64,000 nt of DNA from Pseudoips prasinana (Eukaryota > Arthropoda > Insecta > Lepidoptera > Nolidae): positions 4,216,001 through 4,280,000 of the forward strand of contig OX621259.1 in the NCBI GenBank assembly GCA_951640165.1. The letters run 5' to 3'. How positions within the stretch are numbered: the first letter of the stretch is position 1; each line of letters begins with the position of its first letter. Positions 39,982-50,721 of this stretch are shown here, piece after piece. The notes beneath the pieces are model-generated. The model was not told where the DNA came from. It worked only from the letters and a program-made list of their open reading frames with translations, and made no database searches. A program made the translations under genes and the position numbers.

Positions 39982-42610
39982 AGACATCAACATATTCTAC
40001 CAAAATGTCAGAGGATTACGCACTAAAACTGTAAAATTTATGTCATTTCTACAATCATCAGAGTCAGACATATTCGCAATCACTGAAACTAGTCTAAACG
40101 AAGGTATTAGAAACGCCGAGTTTATATTACCAGAATATCAGATATGTCGATGTGATCGAGCGGATGGACGCAAGCACGGCGGCGTGCTTTTAGTGGCCAC
40201 ACCGCAGTACGAGCTGCGAGAGTTGACTACTAATGACGTAATAGATATAGATAGGTATAATTTTGAATTGGTTTGTGCTGCAGTATATAAACAAAATAGA
40301 TTTTTATTTACTTGTTGCGTTGTGTACATTCCGCCCCAGACTAACGAAAATGAATATATGTTATTGTTTAATTTATTAGAGAACATTTGCGTAAAATATA
40401 AGAACAATCTAGTCATACTGGGAGATTTTAATTTATTTTCGTGCAATGTTAACATTTGTAATTATTATGAGTATTTTGTGGCCTTCTGTGAATTCATTCA
40501 GTGTAATGAGGTACCAAATTGCAACGGTAGGCAGTTAGATCTAGTGTTGAGCGCGCGCAGCGTCGTCGCGGTGCGGGCCGCCGATGAGGGCTTGGAGCCC
40601 GTGGACGCGTACCATCCGCCGCTCGCCGTGCGCCTGCCGCTCGGCGTCGCGCCTGCCTCCCCTGCCCCGTGCGCCCCGCCTACCGCACCAACATCAGCGC
40701 GACATTTTACTCAAATACCACGTCAATTGCAATGGAACTTCAATAAAGCCGACTTCTACCATTTATATCATTTAATTCACAATATTGATTGGACAGAAAT
40801 TTATTTATTGAAGGAACCCAATAAAGTTTTAGATTTTTTTTACTGTAAGATTTATAAAGTGCTCGACGTTTGCGTTCCTCAGAAAAATATTAATTATATA
40901 AATACTAAATATAGCTACCCCGTATGGTATACATCGAACTTAATCAAAGATATCAGACTAAAACATAAATTACACCGAATATACAAATCGAGTAAATCCG
41001 ACGGCGATTATAAAGAATTCGCGAGGTACAGAACTAAGGTAAAAACTGAAATTATGAATGCATATGACCGGTATAGAGATCGTATGCAAAACCACATAAC
41101 AACAGATCCTCGGGCGTTTTGGGGCTATATAAAATCTAGAAAAACCGACTCGTGTAAGCAAAAAATAATTAAAGATGGGCGAGTTTTACATGAACAGGAG
41201 TGCGCTGATGAGTTCGCTCGGTATTTTCATTCGGTATATAACCCTGATCCTCCCGCACTGAGTGCGGGGGCGGCGAGTGCGGCGGTGCCGGCCGGCGCGG
41301 CGGGCGCCTGGGCGCGCCTCGCGCCGCTGCGGGCGTCCGACGTGCGGTGTGCACTCGCCCGCCTGCCGCCCAAGCGCTCAGTGGGGCCCGACGGTATACC
41401 GCCGGTTATATTTAAAGATACTCGAATGGCATTAGAGAAACCTTTATTACATTTGTTTAATCTCTGTATTTTGACTGCGACATACCCTGAACGATGGAAG
41501 CTTACCCGGGTGGTACCCGTTCCCAAAGGCAAGGGTGGTTCGGAGCCTAGCGATTATAGACCTGTGGCTATTTTAAGCACACCGGCCAAAGTGTTTGAGA
41601 CGGCCATTCACAACTGTCTATATGCACAGGTAGATGCCCAGTTGTCCGACGCTCAGCACGGATTCCGTCCTGGACGTGGGACAACGGGGAATCTACTACA
41701 TCTCATGTCCAGGCTGGTGCCTTCGGTGGATGCGGGCATCCAGGTAGATGTGGCTTATTTCGATTTTCGAAAGGCATTTGATACCGTTGATAACGACGTT
41801 CTTCTCACGAAATTGGCGGTTGTGGGATGCACACCGCACACTTTAGCATTCTTTGGAATCTATCTGCGGGATAGGCGGCAATATGTAGATTGCGGAGGGT
41901 ATATTTCGGAGCCCTATTTCACAAGGTCTGGTGTCAGTCAAGGCAGCAACCTGGGCCCTCTTCTTTTCATTCTTACCATCAATGACCTTCCAGAAGTAAT
42001 CAATCGGTCCACATGTCTCCTATTTGCCGATGACTTAAAATTAGTGTATGAAATTGAACAAACATGGGATTGCGATCAACTACAGCTTGATATAGATGCA
42101 GTTGCTGAGTGGAGTATGAGAAACAAATTGTATTTTAATGTATCAAAGTGTACAGTGCTCTCATACAGTCGCGCCCGCGCCCCGCATCACCACCAGTACT
42201 GCTTGGGGGGAGAACCACTGCAGCGTGTCACGGACCTAGGTATCCACTTTACTGCCGACGTTAACTTTCGATCTCACATTACAAAGGTATGTAAAAAGGC
42301 GTTTCGTGGTCTAGGCTTGATTCTGCGGGAAGCTGGTCAATTTACTGACATTCGTGCGTTGAAGGCGTTGTTTGAAGCATTTGTGCGGTCGCATTTAGAA
42401 TGTAACTCTATGATTTGGTCTCCACATGAAGCCAAATATATTACCATGTTAGAGAGAATTCAAAACAAGTTTATTAGGTTTATGTATTTAAAACTTTATG
42501 GAGTGTACCCAGGATTTCCGCTTTTGTATCCTACTCGTTATATTTTAGGAATGGTAGGATACTTCCAACTAGAAGTAAGGAGGGAAGTAGCTCCGAGGGA
42601 AGTACACTAA
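39923..42610 (+). pseudogene. LINE ORF2: endonuclease and reverse transcriptase, C-terminus displaced
   Basis: A frame of 895 codons. Residues about 20-250 form an APE-type endonuclease (INIFYQNVRGL, ITETSLNE, ILGDFN, QLDLVLS). Residues about 480-730 are reverse transcriptase (YRPVAILST, VAYFDFRKAFDTV, SGVSQGSNLGPLLF, LLFADD with Asp703/704). The first in-frame ATG falls inside the endonuclease domain (residue 40). Translation must therefore start without ATG or by coupling with ORF1, whose stop overlaps. The frame ends early at 42610 because an inverted copy of 71 bases was inserted; the natural C-terminus resumes at about 42680. Two segments (40550-40690, 41260-41400) are far richer in GC than the rest. 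Confidence 0.85.
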
Positions 42611-42750
42611 ACCGAACGTCCTTGAGAATGGCTGGATTGTGTATCGTTCCACGAATCACTTTCCAAATATAGGTGGCTAACCTATATTTGGAAAGTGATT
42701 CGTGGAACGATACACAATCCAGCCATTCTCAAGGACGTTCGGTTTAGTGT
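42604..42750. repeat. Perfect 71-bp inverted repeat inside LINE ORF2
   Basis: Arms 42604-42674 and 42680-42750 are exact reverse complements with a 5-base centre GGCTA. The right arm is the genuine ORF2 sequence; the left arm is an inverted copy that ends the frame. Confidence 0.95.
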
Positions 42751-42919
42751 TCCGGATGCATTTAGAGAGCGACGGCGTCTTCTACAGCGCGCACCGGTCA
42801 ATCGTGCGCTGCGCGCGCTCAATAACTTAGTAAGTACGGGACAACTGGATCTGTTCTCGTGTACGCAGAGTGAATTCACAAAGGCTATAAATATACTTAT
42901 AGGCAATAAGGCTTTTTGA
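42680..42919 (+). pseudogene. Displaced C-terminus of LINE ORF2
   Basis: After the inverted copy, the frame resumes with VIRGTIHNPAILKDVRFSVP and ends ILIGNKAF. This VPDAFRERRR-type segment is the conserved C-terminal part of CR1/Jockey ORF2. A 3' UTR of about 120 bases and the AAAT tail follow. Confidence 0.8.
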
Positions 42920-43082
42920 TATTGTTTAATATTGTATATGTAAGTAGTTATAAGTATAATTTAAGATTGTTATGTTTAACTTATTTTTCTTGTTGCACTA
43001 TTGCATTGGTTGTTAAACTGTAATGATAGTGTGTAATTTGGAAATAAATAAATAAATAAATAAATACTGTAAAAGGTGTGCT

Positions 43083-43480
43083 ATATTATAATCTCCTTGA
43101 CAATAACTAAATACAAGCTAGCTAAATATCATTACTATTATAAAATCATTTTAATTAATGTTTTCATACAGTACGTGAGCCTAAATATCTATGTAACTAG
43201 AAATAATTACGTACATATACTTCACATAGATAGACCTCGTAGAAAATTTTCTGACCAAATTGTAGACGTTCTCAAGAAAGGCCAGGTATTTCTGCCTTAA
43301 ACCGGTGAGCATGTATGAAGAATATAATGACAGTAATCGAGGCAAAAGAGACAAATGAAAATCCGTTATCTCTACCTATAAGTCTATATACTTAACTGTA
43401 TTACTACAAACAAGTTTTGTCTGACTATTTACAGGCGCTTTTTTAAGTCTACGCGTATAAGAACCTTTTTAATTTATTTT
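43083..43480 (+). repeat. Dispersed repeat U1 carrying a LINE coding remnant
   Basis: The U1 half before and after matches 11308-11508. At 43224-43380 it contains a frame remnant and the tail words seen at 55.9-56.1 kb (GTGAGCATGTATGAAGAATA). This copy is therefore longer than the simple U1 copies. Confidence 0.6.
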
Positions 43481-43991
43481 TATGATCCCTCGATCTCATA
43501 CCGCTTTCGAAAGCGCGCGATGCAGTGCTCCAACACGACTCGACGGGAGGGTTCAGGACCACCAACTGTAACTTTTAAACTCACAATTGATAAAATTGTT
43601 CATGAGTATTCTCTGCATCTATCAGAGATCTATATTCGGATTTAAATTGCTTTTACCCGTATTCTCTGTATGTTTGTCAATAACGTCGATATGATGTTGT
43701 TATATCGGCTTCGAAGAACTAATCATGAAATGGATTTATCATAAAAATTGTAAGAGTTATTTAATTTGTATCATGATTTTATTAAGTAGTAAGCAAATTC
43801 GGTGAAGAGGGCGAATTAAAAAACGCAGTGTGAGCAGGCCCCCAACTATAAGGACGATCGTATATTGTATTATACATTTTGGTTTATTTATGTGTCTGGA
43901 TGTGTATTTTATCTTTAAAAAGCTGTTATGTCAATGTTGCCAGTTGAATTTACACAAATTATTGAATAATACATAAAAAAAAATAATGACG
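43481..43991. other. No gene seen
   Basis: AT-rich with a GC-richer beginning (CTCATACCGCTTTCGAAAGC palindrome-like word near 43495). No supported feature. Confidence 0.4.
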
Positions 43992-44236
43992 GTTAGTAAA
44001 TGCTTGGTATGCACGCCGGAGGTCGTGGGTTAGATACCACCCAGGACATGAAATTCGTGTACATGAACATGTCTGTTTGTCCTGCGTGTGGGTGTTATTA
44101 TCTATATAATTTTGTATTTAGAAAAGAAAAGTAGCATATGTAGTATATCAGTTATGTATCTGGTTTCCATAGTACAAGCTCTGCTTAGTTTGGGATCAGA
44201 TGGCCGTGTGTAAAAAATGTACCAGGATATTATTGC
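43992..44236 (+). mobile_element. tRNA-derived SINE, family B, near full length
   Basis: Runs from GGTTAGTAAATGCTTGGTAT to TACCAGGATATTATTGCATT, including GTACAAGCTCTGCTTAGTTT. The B box is GGTCGTGGGTTAGATACC. Confidence 0.75.
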
Positions 44237-44237
44237 A

Positions 44238-44345
44238 TTATGGAAACCGGAACTGTTATACTACATATACTAGTATAACAGTTACGGTTTCCATAATACA
44301 AGCTCTGCTTAGTTTGGGATCAGATGACCGTATATGTCCTAAGAT
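44238..44345. repeat. Inverted repeat and second SINE B tail
   Basis: 25-bp arms (44238-44262 and 44272-44296, one mismatch) join directly to a second copy of the SINE B tail. A copied piece was added in inverted and then direct orientation. Confidence 0.75.
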
Positions 44346-44827
44346 ATATAAGAATATAATCTGGTATTTATTTTTATAGTTTATTACTTTACAAACATAT
44401 AATAGACGGACACAAATTACACCCAGACTCAGAACAGCTATTTATGTTTTTTTTATATATATTTATGTATATAATCTAGGCATTTGGTAGTAAGTAACTG
44501 TAATAATAGCTTTATATGTGTAAATAAATAAAAAATTTTATTGAAAGGTTAATTGTAGTATTATTTTTATTCACCTAAATAAGACAGGAAAAGAGTTTTA
44601 ACGCAAATTTGACGTTTGTGACGTTTGATAATTCCATTACATTTCTTAGAATAATTCGATGTTAATTAAAGGCGCGCATAACATATAAAATACGAATATT
44701 AAAGATTTCTCTCTGGTTCGATAGCGAATTGGTCAATCTGTAGGTTTAAATTCTGAACGAAACATAATTATGAGCCCTGGCAGCAGTCATTAGGCATGAG
44801 TTATTTAGTCATAGTAGAAACCTTCAG
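44346..44827. other. No feature recognised
   Basis: AT-rich; around 44393-44450 a diverged minus-strand SINE C-like fragment (CCCAGACTCAGAACAGCTAT). Confidence 0.4.
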
Positions 44828-45085
44828 GAGGAACAACTGTGACACTATGGCAACCTCTGCTGAAATACGGACTAAATTGTGAAGATAGTTGGTATCGAAA
44901 ACTTTTATCGTGGAAGAAACATACTTTACTCAACACAAAATTCAATCTAGAATTCCTTAGTGTATTGGAAATCTCAATTTGTACAATGTTTGTAGAACGA
45001 GACAGTCATAAAATACTACCTAAGACCCAATCTAAACTTTCATTATTTAAAGGGGACTTCTATCTGCAAATTTTAGAACAGAAAC
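44828..45085 (+). CDS. Candidate exon 2 of the plus-strand host gene
   Basis: An acceptor AGAAACCTTCAG and a donor AAAC|GTAAAT enclose 258 bases, exactly 86 codons. The open frame has phase 1 at both ends, matching the exons at 35479 and 47648. The peptide includes TLWQPLLKYGLNCEDSWYRK and ILPKTQSKLSLFKGDFYLQI. Codon use is more AT-rich than in the exons at 51.6 and 53.0 kb and the acceptor is weak. It may be optional, belong to another gene or be a chance frame. Confidence 0.35.
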
Positions 45086-45360
45086 GTAAATATGTATGAA
45101 ACGCCTTGTCGTAGAGTTGCAGCTCGTTTGCAATAAATATGTAAAAATTTAAGCAACAACGGTCTCAGTTTTCCATAATTTACTAGCGTTCACACACAGT
45201 TGGGAATCTTTATTTCATATTTGAACTTAGACATATATTTTAATACATATTTTCACGTTCGGGCTTTAGGTAGGCGGGAAGGGCTTTTGAAGTCTTTTAT
45301 AACATCACTACAATGTTCTAGATAATATCAGAACAAAATAAATAGCTGATGATAAGGACA

Positions 45361-45715
45361 TAAAAAATCTGGGGTTTTTTTTTTTTTATGTCCGAGGTCG
45401 ACAAACGAGCAAGTGGGTCACCTGATGGTAAGTGATCACCGCCGCCCATGGACACTCGCAACACCAGAGGAGTCGCGGGTGCGTTGCTGGCCTTTAAGAG
45501 TCAGCAAACAAGTGTTGCTGACCCTTCCCCCCACCCCGATGAGCTCTGGCGACCTTACTCACACTCAGAAACACACATTAAATTATTAATGTTATTATTA
45601 AGGAATGTCTTCTGTAAGGTGGAGGTACTTCCCCAGTCGGGCTGCTCTTTGAGCGAATGAACGCTGTGCCCTACCTCTCTTGGGTGCGCTTTTTCTTACA
45701 TAACTTTTTAATTCC
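45361..45715 (-). mobile_element. Common lepidopteran-type dispersed repeat, A-tailed
   Basis: The plus strand starts with a T13 run, so the element is on the minus strand with an A tail. It contains GTGGGTCACCTGATGGTAAG, GATCACCGCCGCCCATGGAC and TTGCTGGCCTTTAAG, words I associate with an abundant moth/butterfly retroelement. The class (SINE or LINE end) is not certain. Confidence 0.6.
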
Positions 45716-46859
45716 TATCATCGGAAGTCCGAAAATTTTCTCATACAATTTCAAGCTCTCGTATAATGATCGTTATTCATAAAAAATATTACAACTAAAG
45801 ATTACAATACATAATCATTTAAATTCATAATATCGTAAATCATACACTTTGTTTTTACTACTATTGGTTTTTATATTTTTGTTTATACTATATAATCGAA
45901 ATTCATAATCATTCGAATACATAACAATGATAATTGTAAACGTGTTTTATCCTGATATTTGTTTTCATAAATTTCTTAACCATAAGTGTTTTCATTATAT
46001 TCATACATTTGTTTTTTACTTAATAAAAGGTACAATAAAAGTAGCATAAATAAAACAGAAGGTGAAGTTAAAAATGCGACTCTAGTGAAAATCGAATTGG
46101 TACCAGAAACGAGATGCTACCAGACAAGTAGGTTAGGTTAGAACGGTGACCACAACAACGCGCGAGCCGAGCGACCGAAGCGAGCGTGCCGCGGTAGCGG
46201 CCGGCGAAGCGCCAGAAACTTATCTTTATTAGAAAATAGACAGTATAATATATATTTATTAATTAAAGCAATATGATAATAGAATGTTATGCAGTAAAAA
46301 GTTCTGAATAAAAAATATATGATTTCACACTTTTGTAAGTAGAGTTTGGCAAATGAAAGTTGAGCCTCGCAAAACGCGGTAAAGTTGAAGCAGGTAACAC
46401 AGAATATAGTTAGAGAAAACGATTTTGATATTTTATTATTTTTGGGTTCAAGTGTAATATTATTAATTAATTATTATACTACTCGTTACTTGCACTCCGC
46501 CACTCGTTTGGTATGTGAGATCTACATGATGCATATAAAGTCAAAACTTTTTACCAATGTGTGAGGAACTTTCGAAGATTTAATATTTTGGACCAATACG
46601 CATTTACACTTTTATGTATATGGACTCCACGCATTGAAATGACATGACATGACACTTGATCTACTACCCTTTTCACCCCTTCATGGGCGAATAATGCTAT
46701 AACTTTTATATTATAACATTTTTAGTTTTATATTATTGGGTCACTGCTTAGATGCTATGTTGCTATACATATGTATAATAAAATCATAGGAAAGTCAAAA
46801 CTGTACATTTAATATTTTTTTAAAAGGAACTTGGGGCGTGATCTGCAATCGATATCGAA
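45716..46859. other. No gene; one GC-rich repeat copy
   Basis: 46131-46215 is the second copy of the repeat at 34090 (GCGCGAGCCGAGCGACCGAA). The rest is AT-rich DNA with no supported gene. Confidence 0.45.
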
Positions 46860-47078
46860 GCCTAAATACAGTTTTTAGAATTTTTGTCTGTTTGTTTCTA
46901 TATATGTCCGGGCTAAACTCAAAAAGTACTGCATGGATTTAATTAAAATTTTGCATGAATATTACTAAGAGGTGGGGTCAACATATTAGCAACATATTAT
47001 TACGCTATCACCCACGGGGGAGGAGCTGTGATAATTTATAACATTTAAGGCGGGTAAAGCCGCGGGGCACAGCTACTT
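46860..47078 (+). mobile_element. Helitron-like repeat, family C
   Basis: Ends with the hairpin GGCGGGTAAAGCCGCGGGGC followed by ACAGCTACTT, a diverged CTAG end. Earlier words ATGTCCGGGCTAAACTCAAA recur at 57.98 kb, where the same repeat is split by the Penelope-like element. Confidence 0.6.
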
Positions 47079-47099
47079 AATAATAAAATAATAATAATA

Positions 47100-47452
47100 T
47101 CCGAATATCGGCCACGGCGGCCAGTCTCAATAGAGATTACCCATCTGCGCGGGACATATTGTAGTGCACAAGTGTGTGCGCAAACACAGGGGAACTTTCT
47201 ATTCCATCACTTTCATGATCCGATGGGATGACTAGCGACACGACCGGAAAGAGGTCAGATACAGGAACGACGGCTATACGTGCTCTCCGAGGCACAGGGG
47301 TGTAATACCGCCAACTCCCAGACTTCAGGCTAATGCTGAGGAATGTCTTTTTATGTAAATATCCCAAAATCACTTTTTGCCTCGAACTGTGATTTGAACC
47401 CAGGATCTCATTATCTGCAGTTGAACACGCTACCGCTAGACCAACGAGGCAG
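47100..47452 (-). mobile_element. tRNA-derived SINE, family A, full length
   Basis: The minus-strand head has CTCGTTGGTCTAGCGGTAGC (A box) and TGGGTTCAAATCACAG (B box). The full body ends near GGCCGTGGCCGATATTCGG. Confidence 0.8.
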
Positions 47453-47489
47453 TCTTTCGGCTAATATGATGATGATGATGATGATGGCC
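47453..47489 (+). repeat. LINE tail only
   Basis: GTCTTTCGGCTAATATGATG plus further ATG repeats: the last 37 bases of the ATGATG-tailed LINE, directly abutting the SINE A head. Confidence 0.7.
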
Positions 47490-47647
47490 TATATATCTAT
47501 CTATCATTTCCAGTAAACTGCGTAGAGCGAGAAAAACATATTATTATGTTATGTGGCAGATACAAATAATGAAATAAATCATGTTTTAACTGGTGTTGAC
47601 TGGTGCCTCAGGAATGATTATTAAACTTTTCTATTTTATTGTTACAG

Positions 47648-47740
47648 ATAACAAGTGCAAATGTAAATTCTCCATGACCTACATCCCGCCGGCGCCCACA
47701 GTTCTCCAACAGATATCGGAACCAAGCACACCAGAACTCG
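47648..47740 (+). CDS. Candidate exon of a transposon-filled host gene
   Basis: An acceptor TTCTATTTTATTGTTACAG and a donor CTCG|GTAATA enclose 93 bases (31 codons), phase 1 on both sides. The peptide reads NKCKCKFSMTYIPPAPTVLQ then ISEPSTPEL. Its phase joins cleanly to 35569 upstream and 51611 downstream. The GC content is above that of the surroundings. A neighbouring frame continues into the intron but has no further support. Confidence 0.55.
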
Positions 47741-47914
47741 GTAATACTGATTTATATTACTTAGTATTCCTTACAGATAATCGTGTTAATAACGTCCCCA
47801 TTGCAAAGTTACGATTTTGGAATCAAAACTTCTTTAGCGACGTTGTGCACTTTTTGAGATGGGTAAAAAATAACCTGATCGAATATTCGTAAGACGGAGA
47901 GGATGCGGTGTTGT

Positions 47915-47968
47915 GTACGGTGTAGAAATTTTCTGAACAGTAGTATTCAGAAAATTTCTACACCGTAC
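47915..47968. repeat. Perfect 23-bp inverted repeat
   Basis: Arms 47915-47937 and 47946-47968 with an 8-base centre. Unique in the window. It lies in the intron 175 bases after the candidate exon. Confidence 0.85.
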
Positions 47969-48604
47969 CCAATCGATATGTTTTATGCCTTCTCTCTGCA
48001 TTAGCCACTTCTATCGATTAATTTCAGAGGAAAGCTTAGGCCTTTCTTCGAACCAAATTTGCTCACGAAAATTCAGCGAAATTATCACTCACAAAAAAAA
48101 ACAGGCGGTGGCTGCTGGACTACTAAAACACAAAAAAAAATAACTTAAGTAACAATTTTACTAACTTAATTAAAAACTTATGAAAATCTTGTGGATTTAA
48201 ATGATCCCGGAATAAAAAAATTAAGATCAACATAGAAAGAAAAGATAAATTACCTAAGTGAACACGAAATTACATTATTCATTATTAAAACTGAAAAAAA
48301 TGTAGACTTTGATGAATTTAATAAAGACGACTAAAACAGCTGAAAGTCTAATTTAATACAGTTTCGTGAAACAAGATTGAAAAACTAAAATGTAATGAAA
48401 ACAGATTAGCTTACTGAATTGATGATAAAGAAAAGCGCTTTCTTTATTCCTTTAGTAAGAGATAATATAAAAAAATCACTTTGTAAGACTGTGTCGTGTC
48501 TGGGAATAATATACTATTAAAAAGGCGAGAATAGAAAACTATGGATAAAATGGATTTTTATATTAATTGTGGGTAATATTCTACTTTATGATAAATACTT
48601 ATTG
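47969..48604. other. No feature recognised
   Basis: AT-rich, A-run-rich DNA without a supported gene. Confidence 0.4.
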
Positions 48605-48836
48605 TATGGGTAGTGGTTACCCTAGTGTCAGAGTTGTTCGAGCCGCCCAGTAAGCCTCTGATATGGTTTAACGACTAATGGTTACAACCGGGACCGACAG
48701 CTTAACGTGCCCTCCGAAGCACGGAGACGCTCAGATATTAAACCACTTTGGTGGTCATCCATCTATGGACTGACCGCGAGCATAGTTCCTTAACCTCGTA
48801 GATCGATTACGGAACGGTGAGAACATCTAGTTATGA
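48605..48836 (-). mobile_element. 5S-derived SINE, near full length
   Basis: On the minus strand GAGGTTAAGGAACTATGCTC then GATGGATGACCACCAAAGTG, and the body to AACTCTGACACTAGGGTAAC. Confidence 0.7.
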
Positions 48837-48904
48837 CAAATTAAAGATAACGAAGCTTTTTGATGTGATACTTCTATATCGGCAGTCAGACCGACTAGCG
48901 ACTG

Positions 48905-49045
48905 TAGCTAGCAGTAGCTACGGCAGCCACGGAGGCCGTGGCTACGCAAGCCGTAGCTACGCAAGCCGTGGCTACGCAAGTCGTAGCTACGCAAGCTGTA
49001 ACTACGCGAGCCATGGGAAAGCAAGCCGTGAAACCCATATTATAA
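48905..49045. repeat. 15-bp tandem repeat, GGCTACGCAAGCCGT type
   Basis: About six imperfect 15-bp units of GCTACGCAAGCCGT from about 48930 to 49010. They are followed by two GCCATGGGAAAG words that resemble a further repeat. It gives a Tyr/Ala/Ser repeat frame (GYASRSYASRGYASR) without other gene evidence. Confidence 0.75.
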
Positions 49046-49302
49046 GCCATGGGAAAGAAACCCAAAAAAAATCAGAATAATGTACTCGCTAAAATAGATA
49101 AACATCAATGGATAGTATCCTATTTTGATTTATTAAGTAAAAGAATATAGTAATAGAAGTACCTTTTTATCTTTATAAACGTAACAATTTGTAATGAAGA
49201 ACCAGATATAAGGCATTTTTATTTTGCGACTTGCGTCGCCACAATCGATCACTAGGATAGTTATACTGTTAGCGGCAACATCGAATATAATATAAAAAAT
49301 AA

Positions 49303-49768
49303 AATACAAAAGGTTTTTATTCACGTAGACTTTAAAAAAGCGCTTGTAAATAGTCAGAACATGTTTGTAGTAATATAGTTGTATACATTAGATATTATTT
49401 CTAGTAACATAGATATTTAGGTACATCTTGTATGAAAACATTTATAAAATTTATTTTATTACAGAAATGATATTTAGCTAGCTCGTATCAAGTTATTGTC
49501 AAGAGATTATATTTAATTACCTAGTTTAAGTCTAATATTTTTACTACATATTGTCAATGGTTCTGTCTATATTAAAGGTATTATTATTATGACGGACCTT
49601 GTGTTAATAACGACGGTCGCGCTTTAATGGTACCACCGGATCCAATGCGCCCCAACTGAGAAGACCCAGCGAAACAAACTCAGTGGGTTCATCTACTACC
49701 GGTTTCAACACGACCCAGTTGAGACGGTCCGGCGAAACATACTCAAGCGGGCATGAACACGTAACATA
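49303..49768 (-). repeat. Dispersed repeat U1, long copy
   Basis: Inverted counterpart of 11048-11508 over its whole length, closely similar by eye. Best pair for defining the U1 ends. Confidence 0.7.
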
Positions 49769-50024
49769 ATCATTACACAAGTCACTAATTGGGATACTTA
49801 CCCGTAAAAAATAATTTAATAGTGCATTATTAATGCCAGGCGTACCGTAACGGGCGACATTTTTTTCTAATCAGAAAAGGCACTACATTAAAATTAAACA
49901 AAAAAAATAGTTTTAATTATGCGAAACCATATTGTTTTCAGCAGTTTTGAGAGGTGAATTTTCGTTCTTTTTCTTTAGAGGAAAAGTATTTGATATGTGT
50001 TTTGAGCTTTCAAAATATCTTTAG

Positions 50025-50195
50025 ACGACTATCAAACTGCCATCTGGTACCAAAGCAGGCAGAGTCTAATCTATGGCAACCAGACAGAACAAATAATCGC
50101 GCTCATCACACAAAGATTTGTCTCTGGTGGGAGCCGAACTCACGATCCCTAAGTTAGCAGTCACGATCACAAACCACTAGAGCAACAGGCCAGTC
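50025..50195 (-). repeat. tRNA-derived SINE
   Basis: The minus strand includes CTCTAGTGGTTTGTGATCGT (A box) and GATCGTGAGTTCGGCTCCCA (B box), then ATTATTTGTTCTGTCTGG and a SINE B-like tail (GCTTTGGTACCAGATGGCAG). Confidence 0.65.
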
Positions 50196-50259
50196 AACTA
50201 CGGTAGTAAGTTAATGTAGTGTACTTGCTATTTGAAATGAAATAATAGAATCAAATATA

Positions 50260-50721
50260 CAGGCTGGCCGAGGAGGTGACGTTCAAACGCAAATTTTACA
50301 TACTTTATGATGAGAAGTACCCATTAAAAAACAAAAAAATAAAATCACCCCCATGTAATGTTCTACGATCTTGCGTAGTTTTCGAGATAGAATTTTTTTA
50401 ATGATTTTTTTCGTAAATTTCACCTAACTACAGCTTTTGATTTTTTTCTCGTTCTGTTGAACATTTCTGGTTTTTGTGTTTTTGTGATAACTAATTAGCA
50501 TATATTAACCTAACACCCTAAAAGTATGGTTTATCTAATCATTGCAGAACTGACTTAGAATTTATTTGAAAGATCAAAATTAGGGTTTGATCTCAGGACT
50601 CATAAATTATCAAAGTATAAAAAAACGCAATATCGTAGAACATACGTAGGCGTGATTCGGATACTCCTCAGCTTAAAGTATTTAAATTTAGCGTTTGAAC
50701 GTCAACTCCTCGGCCAGTCTG
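50260..50721. mobile_element. MITE with CAGGCTGGCCGAGGAG inverted ends
   Basis: A 462-bp element. The left end CAGGCTGGCCGAGGAGGTGA and the right end (reverse complement CAGACTGGCCGAGGAGTTGA) form inverted repeats of about 32 bp. TA flanks both sides (50258-50259, 50722-50723), so a Tc1/mariner-type origin is likely. The interior is AT-rich with no transposase frame. Confidence 0.75.

Larger units (their letters stand above)
38529..43066 (+). mobile_element. Nearly full-length two-ORF LINE
   Basis: A 4.5-kb non-LTR retrotransposon. A T22 run (38529-38550) precedes a GC-rich start CGCGTCGCGCGTCGCG. ORF1 is at 38893, ORF2 overlaps it, and the tail is AAATAAATAAATAAATAAAT (43043-43066). ORF2 is broken near its end by a 71-bp inverted duplication. 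The RT resembles the CR1/Jockey superfamily; I do not assign the clade. I saw no clear target duplication. Confidence 0.85.

Noticed and set aside
41169..41532. Pro/Arg-rich minus-strand proteins
   Set aside because: They are shadows of the GC-rich island in LINE ORF2.
48817..49080. Tyr/Ser-rich repeat protein
   Set aside because: It begins in a 5S-derived SINE and runs through a 15-bp tandem repeat; no independent support.
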